Source: Marinobacter antarcticus (lineage in GTDB: Bacteria; Pseudomonadota; Gammaproteobacteria; Pseudomonadales; Oleiphilaceae). Taken from it: a DNA stretch of 64,000 bases. A program made the position numbers and the translations under genes. This document shows positions 18,144 to 26,390 of this stretch, piece after piece (position 1 is the first letter of the stretch; every line of letters begins with the position of its first letter). The stretch is taken from positions 248,001-312,000 of the forward strand of contig NZ_FRAQ01000001.1 in assembly GCF_900142385.1 (NCBI RefSeq). The letters are read 5' to 3'. Under the pieces are notes generated by a model. The model was not told where the DNA came from. It was given only the letters and a program-made list of their open reading frames with translations, and did no database searches.

Positions 18144-19181
18144 TTACTCCTGATGCTCACGCTCATACTCTCGGGCAACGGTCCGCAGCTCTTTTAGCGC
18201 CTGTCGGGCATTCGGAGCACGATCAGACACGCTCTGGATCCACTGTTCGTCCATGCCCTGAATCAGCTTCTGGAAGTCCTGCGCCATCTTATCGCCTTCC
18301 TTAACCCGGATGATGTTGACGCCGGCTTCCTCCGCAGCCTTCAGGCCCTCGTCATCAATACCATCCCAGGCGCGCCCGGCCAGGGCGGAGAGTTTTTCAC
18401 CCGATACGCTCATGATCGCCTCGCGATCCTTGGGGTCGAGCTTTTCCAGAAAGTATGGATCGATGAACATCGAAAAACTGCCGAGGTACATGCCACCAGG
18501 GAGCATGGTGACGTTGGGCGCCACTTCCTTGAGACGCAAAGTCTTCTGCTCACCCATGGGGAGGAAGGCACCATCAATCACGCCCTGCTGCATCATTTGA
18601 TAGACTTTGGGGGCTGGCGCTGAAACCGCAGTCACGCCCATTCGCTTGCCAAGCTCGGTCTGGACGCCACCACCAATGCGAATCTTCTTGCCCTTTATCT
18701 GGTCGAAGGAGGTGATTGGCTCAATGGACTGGATATAGCCCGGACCATGGGTAAACATGCCCAGAAGCGTTAGGCCTTCAAACTCGCCGGAGTCCATAAA
18801 GTACTTGTTATACACCCGCCAGAGTGCGACCGAACCCGCCTCAGCTCCTACACCCAGGCCCGGCAATTCCACAATCTGGGGCAACTTGAAACGACCCGGA
18901 ACGTAACCGTGGTAACTGAATCCGGCGTTGACGACACCGTCCTCTACCAGCTGGAACATGGTTTTCGGGTGGCCCAGATCGTGTTCGATTTCAACCTTAA
19001 CCCGTCCTTCCGTTGCCTCTTCAACCCATTTGGCCCACGTCGGCCAGACCACGGCGTTCTGTGGGTTGGTCGGCGGCAGCCAGGTCCCGACGTGCAACGT
19101 CGTGGCGGCTAAAGCGCTGCCGGATATCGCCAGCCCCAATGAAAGGATGGCAGCTTTAGTAAAGAGTTTTGTTTTTGTCAT
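18144..19181 (-). CDS. dctP: TRAP transporter solute-binding protein (DctP)
   Basis: 345-residue periplasmic binding protein. A signal peptide is visible (MTKTKLFTKAAILSLGLAIS..., cleavage near ALA-ATT). The mature protein begins LHVGTWLPPTNPQN and has the family segment IKGKKIRIGGG. Such proteins usually bind carboxylates through a conserved arginine. First gene of a dctPQM-usp operon. No closer substrate prediction is possible. Confidence 0.93.
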   Translation of the reverse strand: MTKTKLFTKAAILSLGLAISGSALAATTLHVGTWLPPTNPQNAVVWPTWAKWVEEATEGRVKVEIEHDLGHPKTMFQLVEDGVVNAGFSYHGYVPGRFKLPQIVELPGLGVGAEAGSVALWRVYNKYFMDSGEFEGLTLLGMFTHGPGYIQSIEPITSFDQIKGKKIRIGGGVQTELGKRMGVTAVSAPAPKVYQMMQQGVIDGAFLPMGEQKTLRLKEVAPNVTMLPGGMYLGSFSMFIDPYFLEKLDPKDREAIMSVSGEKLSALAGRAWDGIDDEGLKAAEEAGVNIIRVKEGDKMAQDFQKLIQGMDEQWIQSVSDRAPNARQALKELRTVAREYEREHQE

Positions 19182-19302
19182 AACGGCCTATCTCCTGATA
19201 GTTTTGTAATTATTACTTGCTTGGCCGCGGCCCGGGAATACCCGCAAACCTTCCTGGCACTGCCCTACAGGTCTTGCAGCGCCCACCCGTGTCACACTCC
19301 CG

Positions 19303-19689
19303 TCAGGTATTTGAGAACAGAGGATGTATGTTGTTCTTGTTGAACTTCAGCACCGGATCCAGTTCCGTCATCTCGAAAGAGATCTGTACATAAGTTTCAT
19401 CACTGATCGGTTGCATCCAGTCACACAAAATTTTGAATACCTGCTTAGCGACTTCCTGTTTAAGCGCCATATCGCGACCGTGTCCGATCTTCAGGTTCAG
19501 GTTCAGGAACGCGAAGTCATCACGACCATCAGCCACCCGAAAATCGTTGCAGCGGATTGCACGGCTGCGCACACCGCCAAGCGGGAAAGCACCCGTTGAC
19601 ACCACATATTCGTGCAAGCGCTTGAATAACTTTTGAAAATCCAGTCGGTCATGCAGGTTGCCCGAGTATTCAACTATAAAATGCGGCAT
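19303..19689 (-). CDS. hpaF: 5-carboxymethyl-2-hydroxymuconate isomerase HpaF
   Basis: 128-residue tautomerase-fold enzyme that isomerises 5-carboxymethyl-2-hydroxymuconate in the homoprotocatechuate meta pathway. The start MPHFIVEYSGNL provides the catalytic N-terminal proline after Met removal. The frame extends to 19842, but the ATG at 19689 has AGGGGAG 8 bases upstream. Transcribed divergently from hpaH, from its own HpaR-type promoter. Confidence 0.92.
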   Translation of the reverse strand: MPHFIVEYSGNLHDRLDFQKLFKRLHEYVVSTGAFPLGGVRSRAIRCNDFRVADGRDDFAFLNLNLKIGHGRDMALKQEVAKQVFKILCDWMQPISDETYVQISFEMTELDPVLKFNKNNIHPLFSNT

Positions 19690-19771
19690 CGTCAGTACTC
19701 CCCTGAGCGGTTGATTCGAGTCCTTGTCCCGGATCAATCCGGCGATTATGAGCAAAGGGCGAATAGTAAGA

Positions 19772-19800
19772 AATCTACTTAACATGTTAACTGCTGTCAA
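19772..19800 (-). promoter_or_regulatory. Predicted hpaF promoter with embedded HpaR-type operator
   Basis: Minus strand: -35 TTGACA (19800-19795), 17-base spacer, -10 TAGATT (19777-19772). The spacer contains the perfect 12-base palindrome TTAACATGTTAA (19779-19790). A bound MarR-type repressor would block polymerase. Confidence 0.65.
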
Positions 19801-19873
19801 TACGTATAGCCATTGCACCACTTTTCTGATTGATACCCACACACAGCCACAACTATAGTTCAGACATCGACTC

Positions 19874-19901
19874 TTGACTTACTTAATATGTTAACTAAAA
19901 T
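19874..19901 (+). promoter_or_regulatory. Predicted hpaHIGE promoter with embedded HpaR-type operator
   Basis: -35 TTGACT (19874-19879), 16-base spacer, -10 TAAAAT (19896-19901). TTAATATGTTAACT (19883-19896) fills the spacer. Same architecture as the hpaF and aldehyde dehydrogenase promoters. Confidence 0.68.
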
Positions 19902-20007
19902 AAGTCTCATATCACCTGCGCCATCGCCAGCCGCCAATCGATATGGCCGCGCGCGATTCCACGCACAGCCATTGAACCGCAACGGACTATCAAAGGTGCC
20001 ATAAAGC

Positions 20008-20811
20008 ATGTTGACCAAAGAGCAGATCAAGATCGCCGCCGATCGCTTGCACGAAGCAGAAGTGAATCGCAAGCAGATCCCGGCGCTGACCCTGGAGCAC
20101 CCTGGAATGGACATGGCAGATGCCTACTCTGTTCAGAAAGCCTGGGTTGACCACAAGATTGAAGATGGACGCAAGGTAATCGGCTACAAGATCGGCCTGA
20201 CTTCTCGAGCCATGCAGATGTCATCCAACATTGACCAGCCTGACTACGGCGTGCTGCTCGACGACATGCTGTTCGAAGACGGTGCCACCCTCAAAGCATC
20301 CGATTTTCTCGATCCGCGCATCGAAGTAGAATTGGCGTTCATACTGAAAAAACCGTTATTCGGTGAAAATGTCACCATCTTTGATGTTATCGACGCGACT
20401 GACTATGTAATTCCGTCACTGGAACTGATCGCCGCGCGCTGCCTGCGTACCGATCCGAAAACAGGCTACACTCGCAAGGTGTATGACACCATTTCCGACA
20501 ACGCCGCCAATGCCGGTATCGTCATGGGCGGCCGCCCAATCAAACCGATGGATATCGACCTGCGCTGGGCCGGCTGCATGCTGTACCTGAACGGTCAGAT
20601 TGAAGAGACTGGTTTGGCCGGTGGCGTACTTGGCAATCCGTTGAAAGGTATCACTTGGGTGTGCAGACGTTTTGCCCCGCACGGTATTGGCCTGGAGCCA
20701 GGCCAGGTGATCCTCTCCGGCTCTTTCACCCGCCCGGTGCCGGTCAAGGCGGGCGATACTGTCCACGCCGATTTCGGCTCACTGGGTGGCGTGGCCCTGA
20801 ACTTCGAATAA
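20008..20811 (+). CDS. hpaH: 2-oxohept-4-ene-1,7-dioate hydratase HpaH
   Basis: 267-residue hydratase of the FAH-related 4-oxalocrotonate decarboxylase/hydratase family. It adds water to 2-oxohept-4-enedioate, giving 4-hydroxy-2-oxoheptanedioate for HpaI. Signature segments are IGYKIGLTSRAMQ, DPRIEVELAF (acidic metal ligands) and a C-terminal DTVHADFGSLGGVALNF. First gene of the operon hpaH-hpaI-hpaG1-hpaG2-hpaE. Confidence 0.93.
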   Translation: MLTKEQIKIAADRLHEAEVNRKQIPALTLEHPGMDMADAYSVQKAWVDHKIEDGRKVIGYKIGLTSRAMQMSSNIDQPDYGVLLDDMLFEDGATLKASDFLDPRIEVELAFILKKPLFGENVTIFDVIDATDYVIPSLELIAARCLRTDPKTGYTRKVYDTISDNAANAGIVMGGRPIKPMDIDLRWAGCMLYLNGQIEETGLAGGVLGNPLKGITWVCRRFAPHGIGLEPGQVILSGSFTRPVPVKAGDTVHADFGSLGGVALNFE

Positions 20812-20835
20812 GCACCAATCAAACAGGAGACGAGC

Positions 20836-21642
20836 ATGGAGCTGCTAAAGAACCGCTTCAAGCAGGGACTGGCTACCGGCGATACCCAGTTCGGCCTTTG
20901 GCTTGGCCTGCCGGACAACAGTGCCGCTGAAATTGCCGCCGTGGCCGGCTTTGACTGGCTGCTAATCGACGGTGAGCACGCCCCGTTCGACCTGCGTACC
21001 ATAATGGCGCATCTGCAGGCGATCGCCCCTTACGACACAGCACCAATCGTGCGCTGCGTCGAAGGCAACACGGCCCTGCTCAAGCAGCTCCTGGATATCG
21101 GCGTGCAGACTCTGCTCGTGCCAATGGTCGAGACGGCCGAGCAGGCAGCTCAACTAGTAAAGGCTGTTCGCTATCCGCCGCAGGGCATCCGCGGCCTGGG
21201 CACCTCATTGGCCCGTGCTGCGCGCTGGAACCAGGTATCGGATTACCTGAAAAAAGCCAACGATGAAATTTGCCTGATTGTTCAGGTGGAAACTGCCAGT
21301 GCGATGGAAAATCTTGACGCCATTCTGCACGTGGACGGCGTTGACGGCGTCTTTATTGGACCATCCGATTTGTCCGCATCCATGGGCTACATTGGTGACG
21401 CCGGCAACCCGGTGGTGGTCGATACTGTCAACACCGGCCTGAACAAGATTCGCGACGCCGGCAAGTATGCCGGCCTGCTTTGCCTGGACCCGTCACTGGC
21501 GGAGAGCTATGTCCAACAAGGTGCCGACTTCGTTGGTGTCGGTGTAGACACCATGATTCTGGCCAATGAAACCCGCAAACTGGCGCAGCGCTTCAAACAG
21601 GGCACCCCGGTTGAAGACGAAAAACCTCGGGCCGGCTACTGA
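20836..21642 (+). CDS. hpaI: 4-hydroxy-2-oxoheptane-1,7-dioate aldolase HpaI
   Basis: 268-residue class II, metal-dependent aldolase of the HpcH/HpaI family. It splits 4-hydroxy-2-oxoheptanedioate into pyruvate and succinic semialdehyde. Motifs include FDWLLIDGEHAPFD, the metal-site segment IVQVETASAMENLD and FIGPSDLSASMG. The ribosome site AGGAGACG precedes the ATG. Its product succinic semialdehyde is the likely substrate of the dehydrogenase at 26391. Confidence 0.94.
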   Translation: MELLKNRFKQGLATGDTQFGLWLGLPDNSAAEIAAVAGFDWLLIDGEHAPFDLRTIMAHLQAIAPYDTAPIVRCVEGNTALLKQLLDIGVQTLLVPMVETAEQAAQLVKAVRYPPQGIRGLGTSLARAARWNQVSDYLKKANDEICLIVQVETASAMENLDAILHVDGVDGVFIGPSDLSASMGYIGDAGNPVVVDTVNTGLNKIRDAGKYAGLLCLDPSLAESYVQQGADFVGVGVDTMILANETRKLAQRFKQGTPVEDEKPRAGY

Positions 21643-21672
21643 TCGCCCGCCATCAACACGAGAAGGCTAACA

Positions 21673-22341
21673 ATGACTGCAAGGACTCTGGTTAACAGCA
21701 AGCTGGTCTGCGTCGCACTGAACGACAAGAAACAGATGGCTGCTCTGGAAGCAACATTCAACGAAGCTCCCTACAAAAAGCCTCCGACTCAACCGGTGCT
21801 TTACTATAAGCCACGCAATACCTGGAGCACCGAGGGTGCCGTTGTAGAGTGGGCAAAAGATTTTGACGGCAACGACGTTGCTGAAATGGTTGTAGGCGCA
21901 AGCCTGGGTGTGGTGATCGGCAAGGAAACCTGCCGTGTCTCTGCCGAGGAAGCACTGGACTGCGTGGGCGGTTACACCATCGTCGCCGACTACTCTCTGC
22001 CAGAGCAGAACTACTACCGCCCGGACATCAAAGGCAAGTGCCTGGACACCTCGGCACCGGTCGGCCCTGAAGTGGTTGCTGCCGACAAGGTTGCCACTCC
22101 GGACGCCCTGACCGTGACCATAAGCGTCAATGGCGCACAGAAGAGCGCCTTTGCACTGGCCAACATGGAACGCAGCGTTGCGGAGCTGATCAGCATCATC
22201 TCGCACATCATGACGCTGCAGCCGGGCGAAATCATCGCCGTCGGTTTCGCCGGTGACCGCGTTACCGTTGCCAAGGGCGACAAAGTTGAAGCAAGCATCG
22301 AGGGTGTCGGCACCCTGAACAACACGCTGGGAGGTGCCTGA
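21673..22341 (+). CDS. hpaG1: HpaG1, N-terminal-type half of the HpaG isomerase/decarboxylase
   Basis: 222-residue FAH-fold protein matching the first half of E. coli HpaG (YKKPPTQPVLYYKPRNTW, QNYYRPDIKGKCLDT). With HpaG2 it decarboxylates 5-oxopent-3-ene-1,2,5-tricarboxylate and isomerises the product. In E. coli both halves are one polypeptide; here they are two genes 3 bases apart. Confidence 0.9.
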   Translation: MTARTLVNSKLVCVALNDKKQMAALEATFNEAPYKKPPTQPVLYYKPRNTWSTEGAVVEWAKDFDGNDVAEMVVGASLGVVIGKETCRVSAEEALDCVGGYTIVADYSLPEQNYYRPDIKGKCLDTSAPVGPEVVAADKVATPDALTVTISVNGAQKSAFALANMERSVAELISIISHIMTLQPGEIIAVGFAGDRVTVAKGDKVEASIEGVGTLNNTLGGA

Positions 22342-22344
22342 GCC

Positions 22345-23127
22345 ATGAGACACGCACGCATTATCTTTGACGGCCGTGAGCTGGATATCGACATCAACAC
22401 CAACGATCGCATCACCACCACTGACGGCGAAGTGCTGGACGTGGCGCTGAATTCGGACGATATCAGCTGGCTACCGCCGGTAAAGGAGCCGGGCACCATT
22501 TTCGCATTGGGTCTGAACTACGCTGACCACGCCACCGAACTGGCGTTCGAGCCGCCGAAGGAGCCGCTGGTATTCCTCAAGCACGCCAACACGCTGACCG
22601 GCCACAAGCAAATCAGCTACCGCCCGGACAACATCGAATTCCAGCACTACGAGTGCGAACTGGTCGCCGTTATCGGCAAGACCGGCAAGAACATCAAGCG
22701 TGAAGACGCACTGGACTACCTGGCTGGCTACACTGTCTGTAACGACTTCGCCATCCGCGACTATCTGGAAAACTACTACCGCCCGAACCTGCGCGTGAAG
22801 AGCCGTGACTCTCTGCTGCCGATGGGGCCGTGGATCGTTGATACCGCTGACGTGCCCAACGCCAACAATCTGCGTCTGACCACTGAAGTGAACGGTAAGA
22901 TCACTCAGGACGGCTCTACCAAGGACATGATCTTTGACGTGCCCTTCCTGATCGAATACCTGAGCAAGATCATGACCCTGAACCCGGGCGACATGATCGC
23001 TACCGGCACGCCGCACGGGGTAGTCGACATGCAGCCGGGCGACACCGTGGTCTGCAGCATCGAGAACGTCTGCTCACTCGAAACGAAGATCGTTTCCGAG
23101 CAGGAATACTACGGCGACAAATACTGA
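22345..23127 (+). CDS. hpaG2: HpaG2, C-terminal-type half of HpaG
   Basis: 260-residue FAH-fold enzyme matching the second half of E. coli HpaG. Metal-ligand motifs are HYECELVAVIG and NDFAIRD, followed by LENYYRPNLRVKSRD and LNPGDMIATGTPHG. About 40 N-terminal residues precede the conserved FALGLNYADHA. Starts 3 bases after hpaG1; hpaE follows after 19 bases. Confidence 0.92.
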   Translation: MRHARIIFDGRELDIDINTNDRITTTDGEVLDVALNSDDISWLPPVKEPGTIFALGLNYADHATELAFEPPKEPLVFLKHANTLTGHKQISYRPDNIEFQHYECELVAVIGKTGKNIKREDALDYLAGYTVCNDFAIRDYLENYYRPNLRVKSRDSLLPMGPWIVDTADVPNANNLRLTTEVNGKITQDGSTKDMIFDVPFLIEYLSKIMTLNPGDMIATGTPHGVVDMQPGDTVVCSIENVCSLETKIVSEQEYYGDKY

Positions 23128-23146
23128 AAGTTTCAGGAGTTATAAA

Positions 23147-24682
23147 ATGAGCGATACACTGGCAACCAACCTGGAACGCGCACAGCAGTACCTGGAGCGC
23201 TTCAAGAACAACACCACCGGCCACTATATCAACGGTGAATTCACCTTGGGTAACGGCGGCCGTGAATACGACAATCTCACCCCGACCGACAACAGCTGCA
23301 TCGGTAAAGTGATGGCCGCCTCCGTGGCCGACATGGACGCTGCGTGTGAAGCTGCTGAAAACGCCTTCGAAGCCTGGTCCAACACGCCAGGTGCCGAACG
23401 CAAGAAGATGCTGCACAAATTCGCTGACCGGCTGGTTGAGCGCGCTGATGAAATCGCAATGGTCGAATCCATGGACTGCGGTCAGCCGATCCGCTTTATG
23501 AAGCAGGCCGCCCTGCGTGGCGCTGCCAACTTCCGCTTCTTCGCCGACAAGGTACCGGAAGCGCAAAATGGCCTGGCCTTGCATCAGGATGAGCACACCA
23601 ACTACACCATCCGCAATGCGATTGGCCCAGTCGGCATCATCACCCCATGGAACACGCCGTTCATGCTGTCCACTTGGAAAATCGCTCCGGCACTGGCCGC
23701 AGGCTGCACCGTAGTGCACAAACCGGCTGAGCTGACCCCACTGAGCGCCTATATTCTGGCCGAGATCGCAGATGAAGTGTTGCCCAAAGGCGTGTGGAAC
23801 ATGGTCAACGGCTTCGGCGAAGATGCTGGCAAGCGCCTGACCGAACACCCGGCAATCAAGGCGGTGGCACTGGTTGGCGAGTCTGCCACCGGTTCTCACA
23901 TCATGCGCCAGGGTGCTGACACTCTGAAGCGCATGCACTTCGAGTTGGGCGGCAAGAATCCAGTTATCGTGTTTGACGATGCCGACTTCGAACGCTCACT
24001 CGATGCTGTTGTATTCATGATCTACAGCCTGAACGGTCAGCGCTGCACCTCTTCCAGCCGTCTGCTGATCCAGAGCGGTATCCGCGACAAGTTCATCGCT
24101 GCGCTGGAACAGCGCGTGCGCAACCTGCGCGTGGGCCACTCGCTTGATCCGGAAACCGAAGTGGGTCCACTGGTTGCAACCGAACACTTCAACAAGGTTC
24201 TGAGCTACTTCGACATTGCCAAAAAAGACGGTGCCAACATCGCCGTGGGTGGCAAGCGCATCACCGATGCAAAACCCGAACTGAACCCGAAAGGCAACTA
24301 CGTTGAGCCAACCCTGTTTACCGACGCCAACAACCAGATGCGCATTGCCCAGGAAGAAATCTTCGGCCCGGTATTGACTGCAATCACCTTCACCACCGAA
24401 GAAGAAGCCGTCCAGATTGCCAACGACACCCAGTATGGCCTGTCCGGCTACATCTGGACTGAAAACACTGGCCGCGCCATGCGCATGGCCAAGCACGTCG
24501 AAGCCGGCATGCTGTGGGTAAACTCCGAAAACAATCGAAACCTGCCATCTCCGTTCGGCGGAACCAAGATGTCCGGCATCGGCCGTGATGGCGGTGATTG
24601 GAGCTTCGACTTCTATATGGAAACAAAGAACGTCTGCATCGCACATGGTACTCACCGTGTACCGACTCTTGGCAAACGCTAA
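23147..24682 (+). CDS. hpaE: 5-carboxymethyl-2-hydroxymuconate semialdehyde dehydrogenase HpaE
   Basis: 511-residue NAD-dependent aldehyde dehydrogenase oxidising the ring-cleavage product of HpaD. The catalytic Glu is in FELGGKNP and the catalytic Cys in NGQRCTSSSRL. IITPWNTPFMLSTWKIAPALAAG and the C-terminal FGGTKMSGIGRDGGDWSFDFY are typical of HpaE. A strong hairpin terminator follows 11 bases after the stop. Confidence 0.94.
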   Translation: MSDTLATNLERAQQYLERFKNNTTGHYINGEFTLGNGGREYDNLTPTDNSCIGKVMAASVADMDAACEAAENAFEAWSNTPGAERKKMLHKFADRLVERADEIAMVESMDCGQPIRFMKQAALRGAANFRFFADKVPEAQNGLALHQDEHTNYTIRNAIGPVGIITPWNTPFMLSTWKIAPALAAGCTVVHKPAELTPLSAYILAEIADEVLPKGVWNMVNGFGEDAGKRLTEHPAIKAVALVGESATGSHIMRQGADTLKRMHFELGGKNPVIVFDDADFERSLDAVVFMIYSLNGQRCTSSSRLLIQSGIRDKFIAALEQRVRNLRVGHSLDPETEVGPLVATEHFNKVLSYFDIAKKDGANIAVGGKRITDAKPELNPKGNYVEPTLFTDANNQMRIAQEEIFGPVLTAITFTTEEEAVQIANDTQYGLSGYIWTENTGRAMRMAKHVEAGMLWVNSENNRNLPSPFGGTKMSGIGRDGGDWSFDFYMETKNVCIAHGTHRVPTLGKR

Positions 24683-24693
24683 GAGCTGCAGAT

Positions 24694-24743
24694 ACGGCCA
24701 TGCCGACACCTTCAGGTGCCCGGCATGGCCGTCCGCCTTTTCT
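24694..24743 (+). terminator. Terminator after hpaE
   Basis: 12-bp perfect stem ACGGCCATGCCG / CGGCATGGCCGT. Its 15-base loop can itself pair (ACACCT/AGGTG). A short T-run, CCTTTTCTG, follows. It ends just before the hpaA start. Confidence 0.8.
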
Positions 24744-24757
24744 GTTATCGGCGCACC

Positions 24758-25663
24758 ATGAACGATAGTGATAGCAGTGAATGGATTCCTAACATCATCA
24801 TGGGGCAGGATTACGACCGCCGTTACATCGACGCGCCCATTCACTATGATGCTCTGGAAAACCTGGCCATTTTTTTTGGTCGTGACATGCCGGTGCACCG
24901 GCATGCCCAATACCTACAGATTCACTACATCGACCGGGGCGAAATCAGCTTCCATATCGATGATAAGATCTATCACGTCCGCGGCCCTAGCCTGATTCTG
25001 ACGCCGCCCTCTGTACCCCACTCTTTTCTGACCAAACCCGATGCCCGCGGCCACGTATTGACCATTCATCAGTCCATTGTCTGGCAGCTGCTCAAAGATG
25101 GCCTGCAACAGGAGATGGATACTGAGCTGAGTCATGGCATCTGTATTGTGCGAGCAGACCTGGAACCCGAGCAGCGCAATCAATGGCCCCTGATTACCCA
25201 GACCTTTCGCAATCTCAAGGTTGAGTGGTTTCGGGAGCATCCGGCCAAGCGGCTGGCGCTGCATTCGTTGGTTAGCCTGTTACTGATCCAGATCAGCCGC
25301 CTGTCTGCCAAAGAGGCAGAAAGTAGCGCAGTCAATAACGATGACCTGCAAATCTTTCGTCGTTTCTCCGATTTAATCGAGGAGCATTTCCGCGAACACT
25401 GGCACCTTCCGGAGTACACCGACCGGCTGGGCATTTCTGAAAGCCGCCTGCACCAAATCTGTCAGCGCATATCTAATCGCTCACCAAAAAAACTGACCCA
25501 CGACCGTATTATACAAGAAACCAAGCGACTGCTGATCTTCAGCAATCTCTCCAGCAGCGATATCTGTTACCAGCTTGGCTTCTCTGACCCTGCCTACTTT
25601 TCCCATTTTTTCAAGCGCCACACAGGCGTTACTGCAAAGCGCTACCGCAGCCAACAACAATAG
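24758..25663 (+). CDS. hpaA: HpaA, AraC-family activator
   Basis: 301 residues. An N-terminal cupin effector domain (FFGRDMPVHRHAQYLQIHYIDRG) closely resembles E. coli HpaA; a C-terminal AraC helix-turn-helix pair includes LGFSDPAYFSHFFKRHTGVTAKRYR. In E. coli HpaA responds to 4-hydroxyphenylacetate and activates hpaBC, which is absent here, so its target must differ; the monooxygenase at 30440 is a candidate. The ATG at 24758 was chosen over 24716 because the latter lies inside the terminator. Confidence 0.9.
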   Translation: MNDSDSSEWIPNIIMGQDYDRRYIDAPIHYDALENLAIFFGRDMPVHRHAQYLQIHYIDRGEISFHIDDKIYHVRGPSLILTPPSVPHSFLTKPDARGHVLTIHQSIVWQLLKDGLQQEMDTELSHGICIVRADLEPEQRNQWPLITQTFRNLKVEWFREHPAKRLALHSLVSLLLIQISRLSAKEAESSAVNNDDLQIFRRFSDLIEEHFREHWHLPEYTDRLGISESRLHQICQRISNRSPKKLTHDRIIQETKRLLIFSNLSSSDICYQLGFSDPAYFSHFFKRHTGVTAKRYRSQQQ

Positions 25664-25842
25664 GCTGTGGACTGTTAATTCATATATTAATAAAATGTTA
25701 CCATGCAACGGAAATCGACCACCGGGCAACCCTCCAGAATCTCCATTGCCGCGTTTTCAGGCCTGCTGGTGCATTCAATGCAATATATGGGGATTCGGTG
25801 ATCATCCTACAGCCGACACGAATTACGGGTAGCGAACCACTG
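25664..25842 (+). promoter_or_regulatory. hpaA-hpaR spacer with AT-rich partial HpaR-like sites
   Basis: At 25673-25708 the run GTTAATTCATATATTAAT and a nearby ATGTTA resemble degenerate halves of the hpa palindrome. Possible autoregulatory site for hpaR; weak evidence. Confidence 0.3.
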
Positions 25843-26265
25843 ATGCGCAAATACGAAGACTCCATCCCTCTAAAGCTACTCAAGGCGCGCGAAGCGACCA
25901 TGAGCTTCTTCCGCCCGGCGCTGCAGTCAATCCCGCTCACCGAGCAGCAGTGGCGGGTCATTCGCGCACTGGTCGAGCACGGTGAGCTGGAGTCAAAGCA
26001 ACTCGCTGATCTGTGCTGCATCCTTAGCCCTAGCTTAACGGGCATCATCAGCCGACTGGAACAGCAGGACTACATCCACCGTCGCCGCTCACCAGAGGAT
26101 CAGCGTCGCGTGCTGATCAGCCTGACCGACAAGGCCGAGCAGATGTTTGATAGCGTTAGTCCGTCACTGGAAGCCCGTTATCAGGAAATCACCAAACAGT
26201 TCTCCAAGAAGAACATGCAGCAATTGGCAGAGCTGCTTGATCAACTCTGTGAGATAAAACCCTGA
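25843..26265 (+). CDS. hpaR: HpaR, MarR-family repressor of the homoprotocatechuate genes
   Basis: 141-residue MarR winged-helix regulator resembling E. coli HpaR/HpcR: KLLKAREATMSFFRP, LTEQQWRVIRAL, CILSPSLTGIISRLE (recognition helix) and RRSPEDQRRVLISLT (wing). It should repress the meta-cleavage genes until the inducer binds. A GTG at 25798 with GGGGAT upstream would add 15 residues; the ATG at 25843 fits the family length better. The TTAAyATGTTAA palindromes nearby are its likely operators. Confidence 0.9.
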   Translation: MRKYEDSIPLKLLKAREATMSFFRPALQSIPLTEQQWRVIRALVEHGELESKQLADLCCILSPSLTGIISRLEQQDYIHRRRSPEDQRRVLISLTDKAEQMFDSVSPSLEARYQEITKQFSKKNMQQLAELLDQLCEIKP

Positions 26266-26316
26266 CACCCATTAATAATCCACTCTATTGTCAGGCGGCT
26301 CCTGCGTTGGAGGTCG

Positions 26317-26345
26317 TTGACTTCAGTTAATATGTTAACTAGCAT
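26317..26345 (+). promoter_or_regulatory. Predicted promoter of the aldehyde dehydrogenase-MFS-hpaD operon
   Basis: -35 TTGACT (26317-26322), 17-base spacer holding AGTTAATATGTTAACT, -10 TAGCAT (26340-26345). Third copy of the hpa promoter design. Confidence 0.62.
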
Positions 26346-26361
26346 TAGTTAACATATTAAC
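26326..26361. repeat. Double HpaR-type operator forming a 16-bp perfect inverted repeat
   Basis: Arms 26326-26341 and 26346-26361 are exact reverse complements around GCAT, and each arm contains its own near-palindrome (GTTAATATGTTAAC). Two repressor dimers could bind here, one over the promoter spacer and one just downstream. Confidence 0.75.
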
Positions 26362-26390
26362 AAAGTCCAAATCCGGCGGAGCCCCATCTC

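Larger units (their letters stand above)
19690..20007. promoter_or_regulatory. Divergent hpaF / hpaH control region
   Basis: 318 bases without a gene. It holds a minus-strand promoter (19772-19800) and a plus-strand promoter (19874-19901), each with the same TTAAyATGTTAA palindrome between -35 and -10. Confidence 0.75.

Noticed and set aside
24716..24757. Upstream ATG for hpaA adding 14 residues
   Set aside because: It falls inside the hairpin terminator after hpaE, and the extra residues do not match HpaA.
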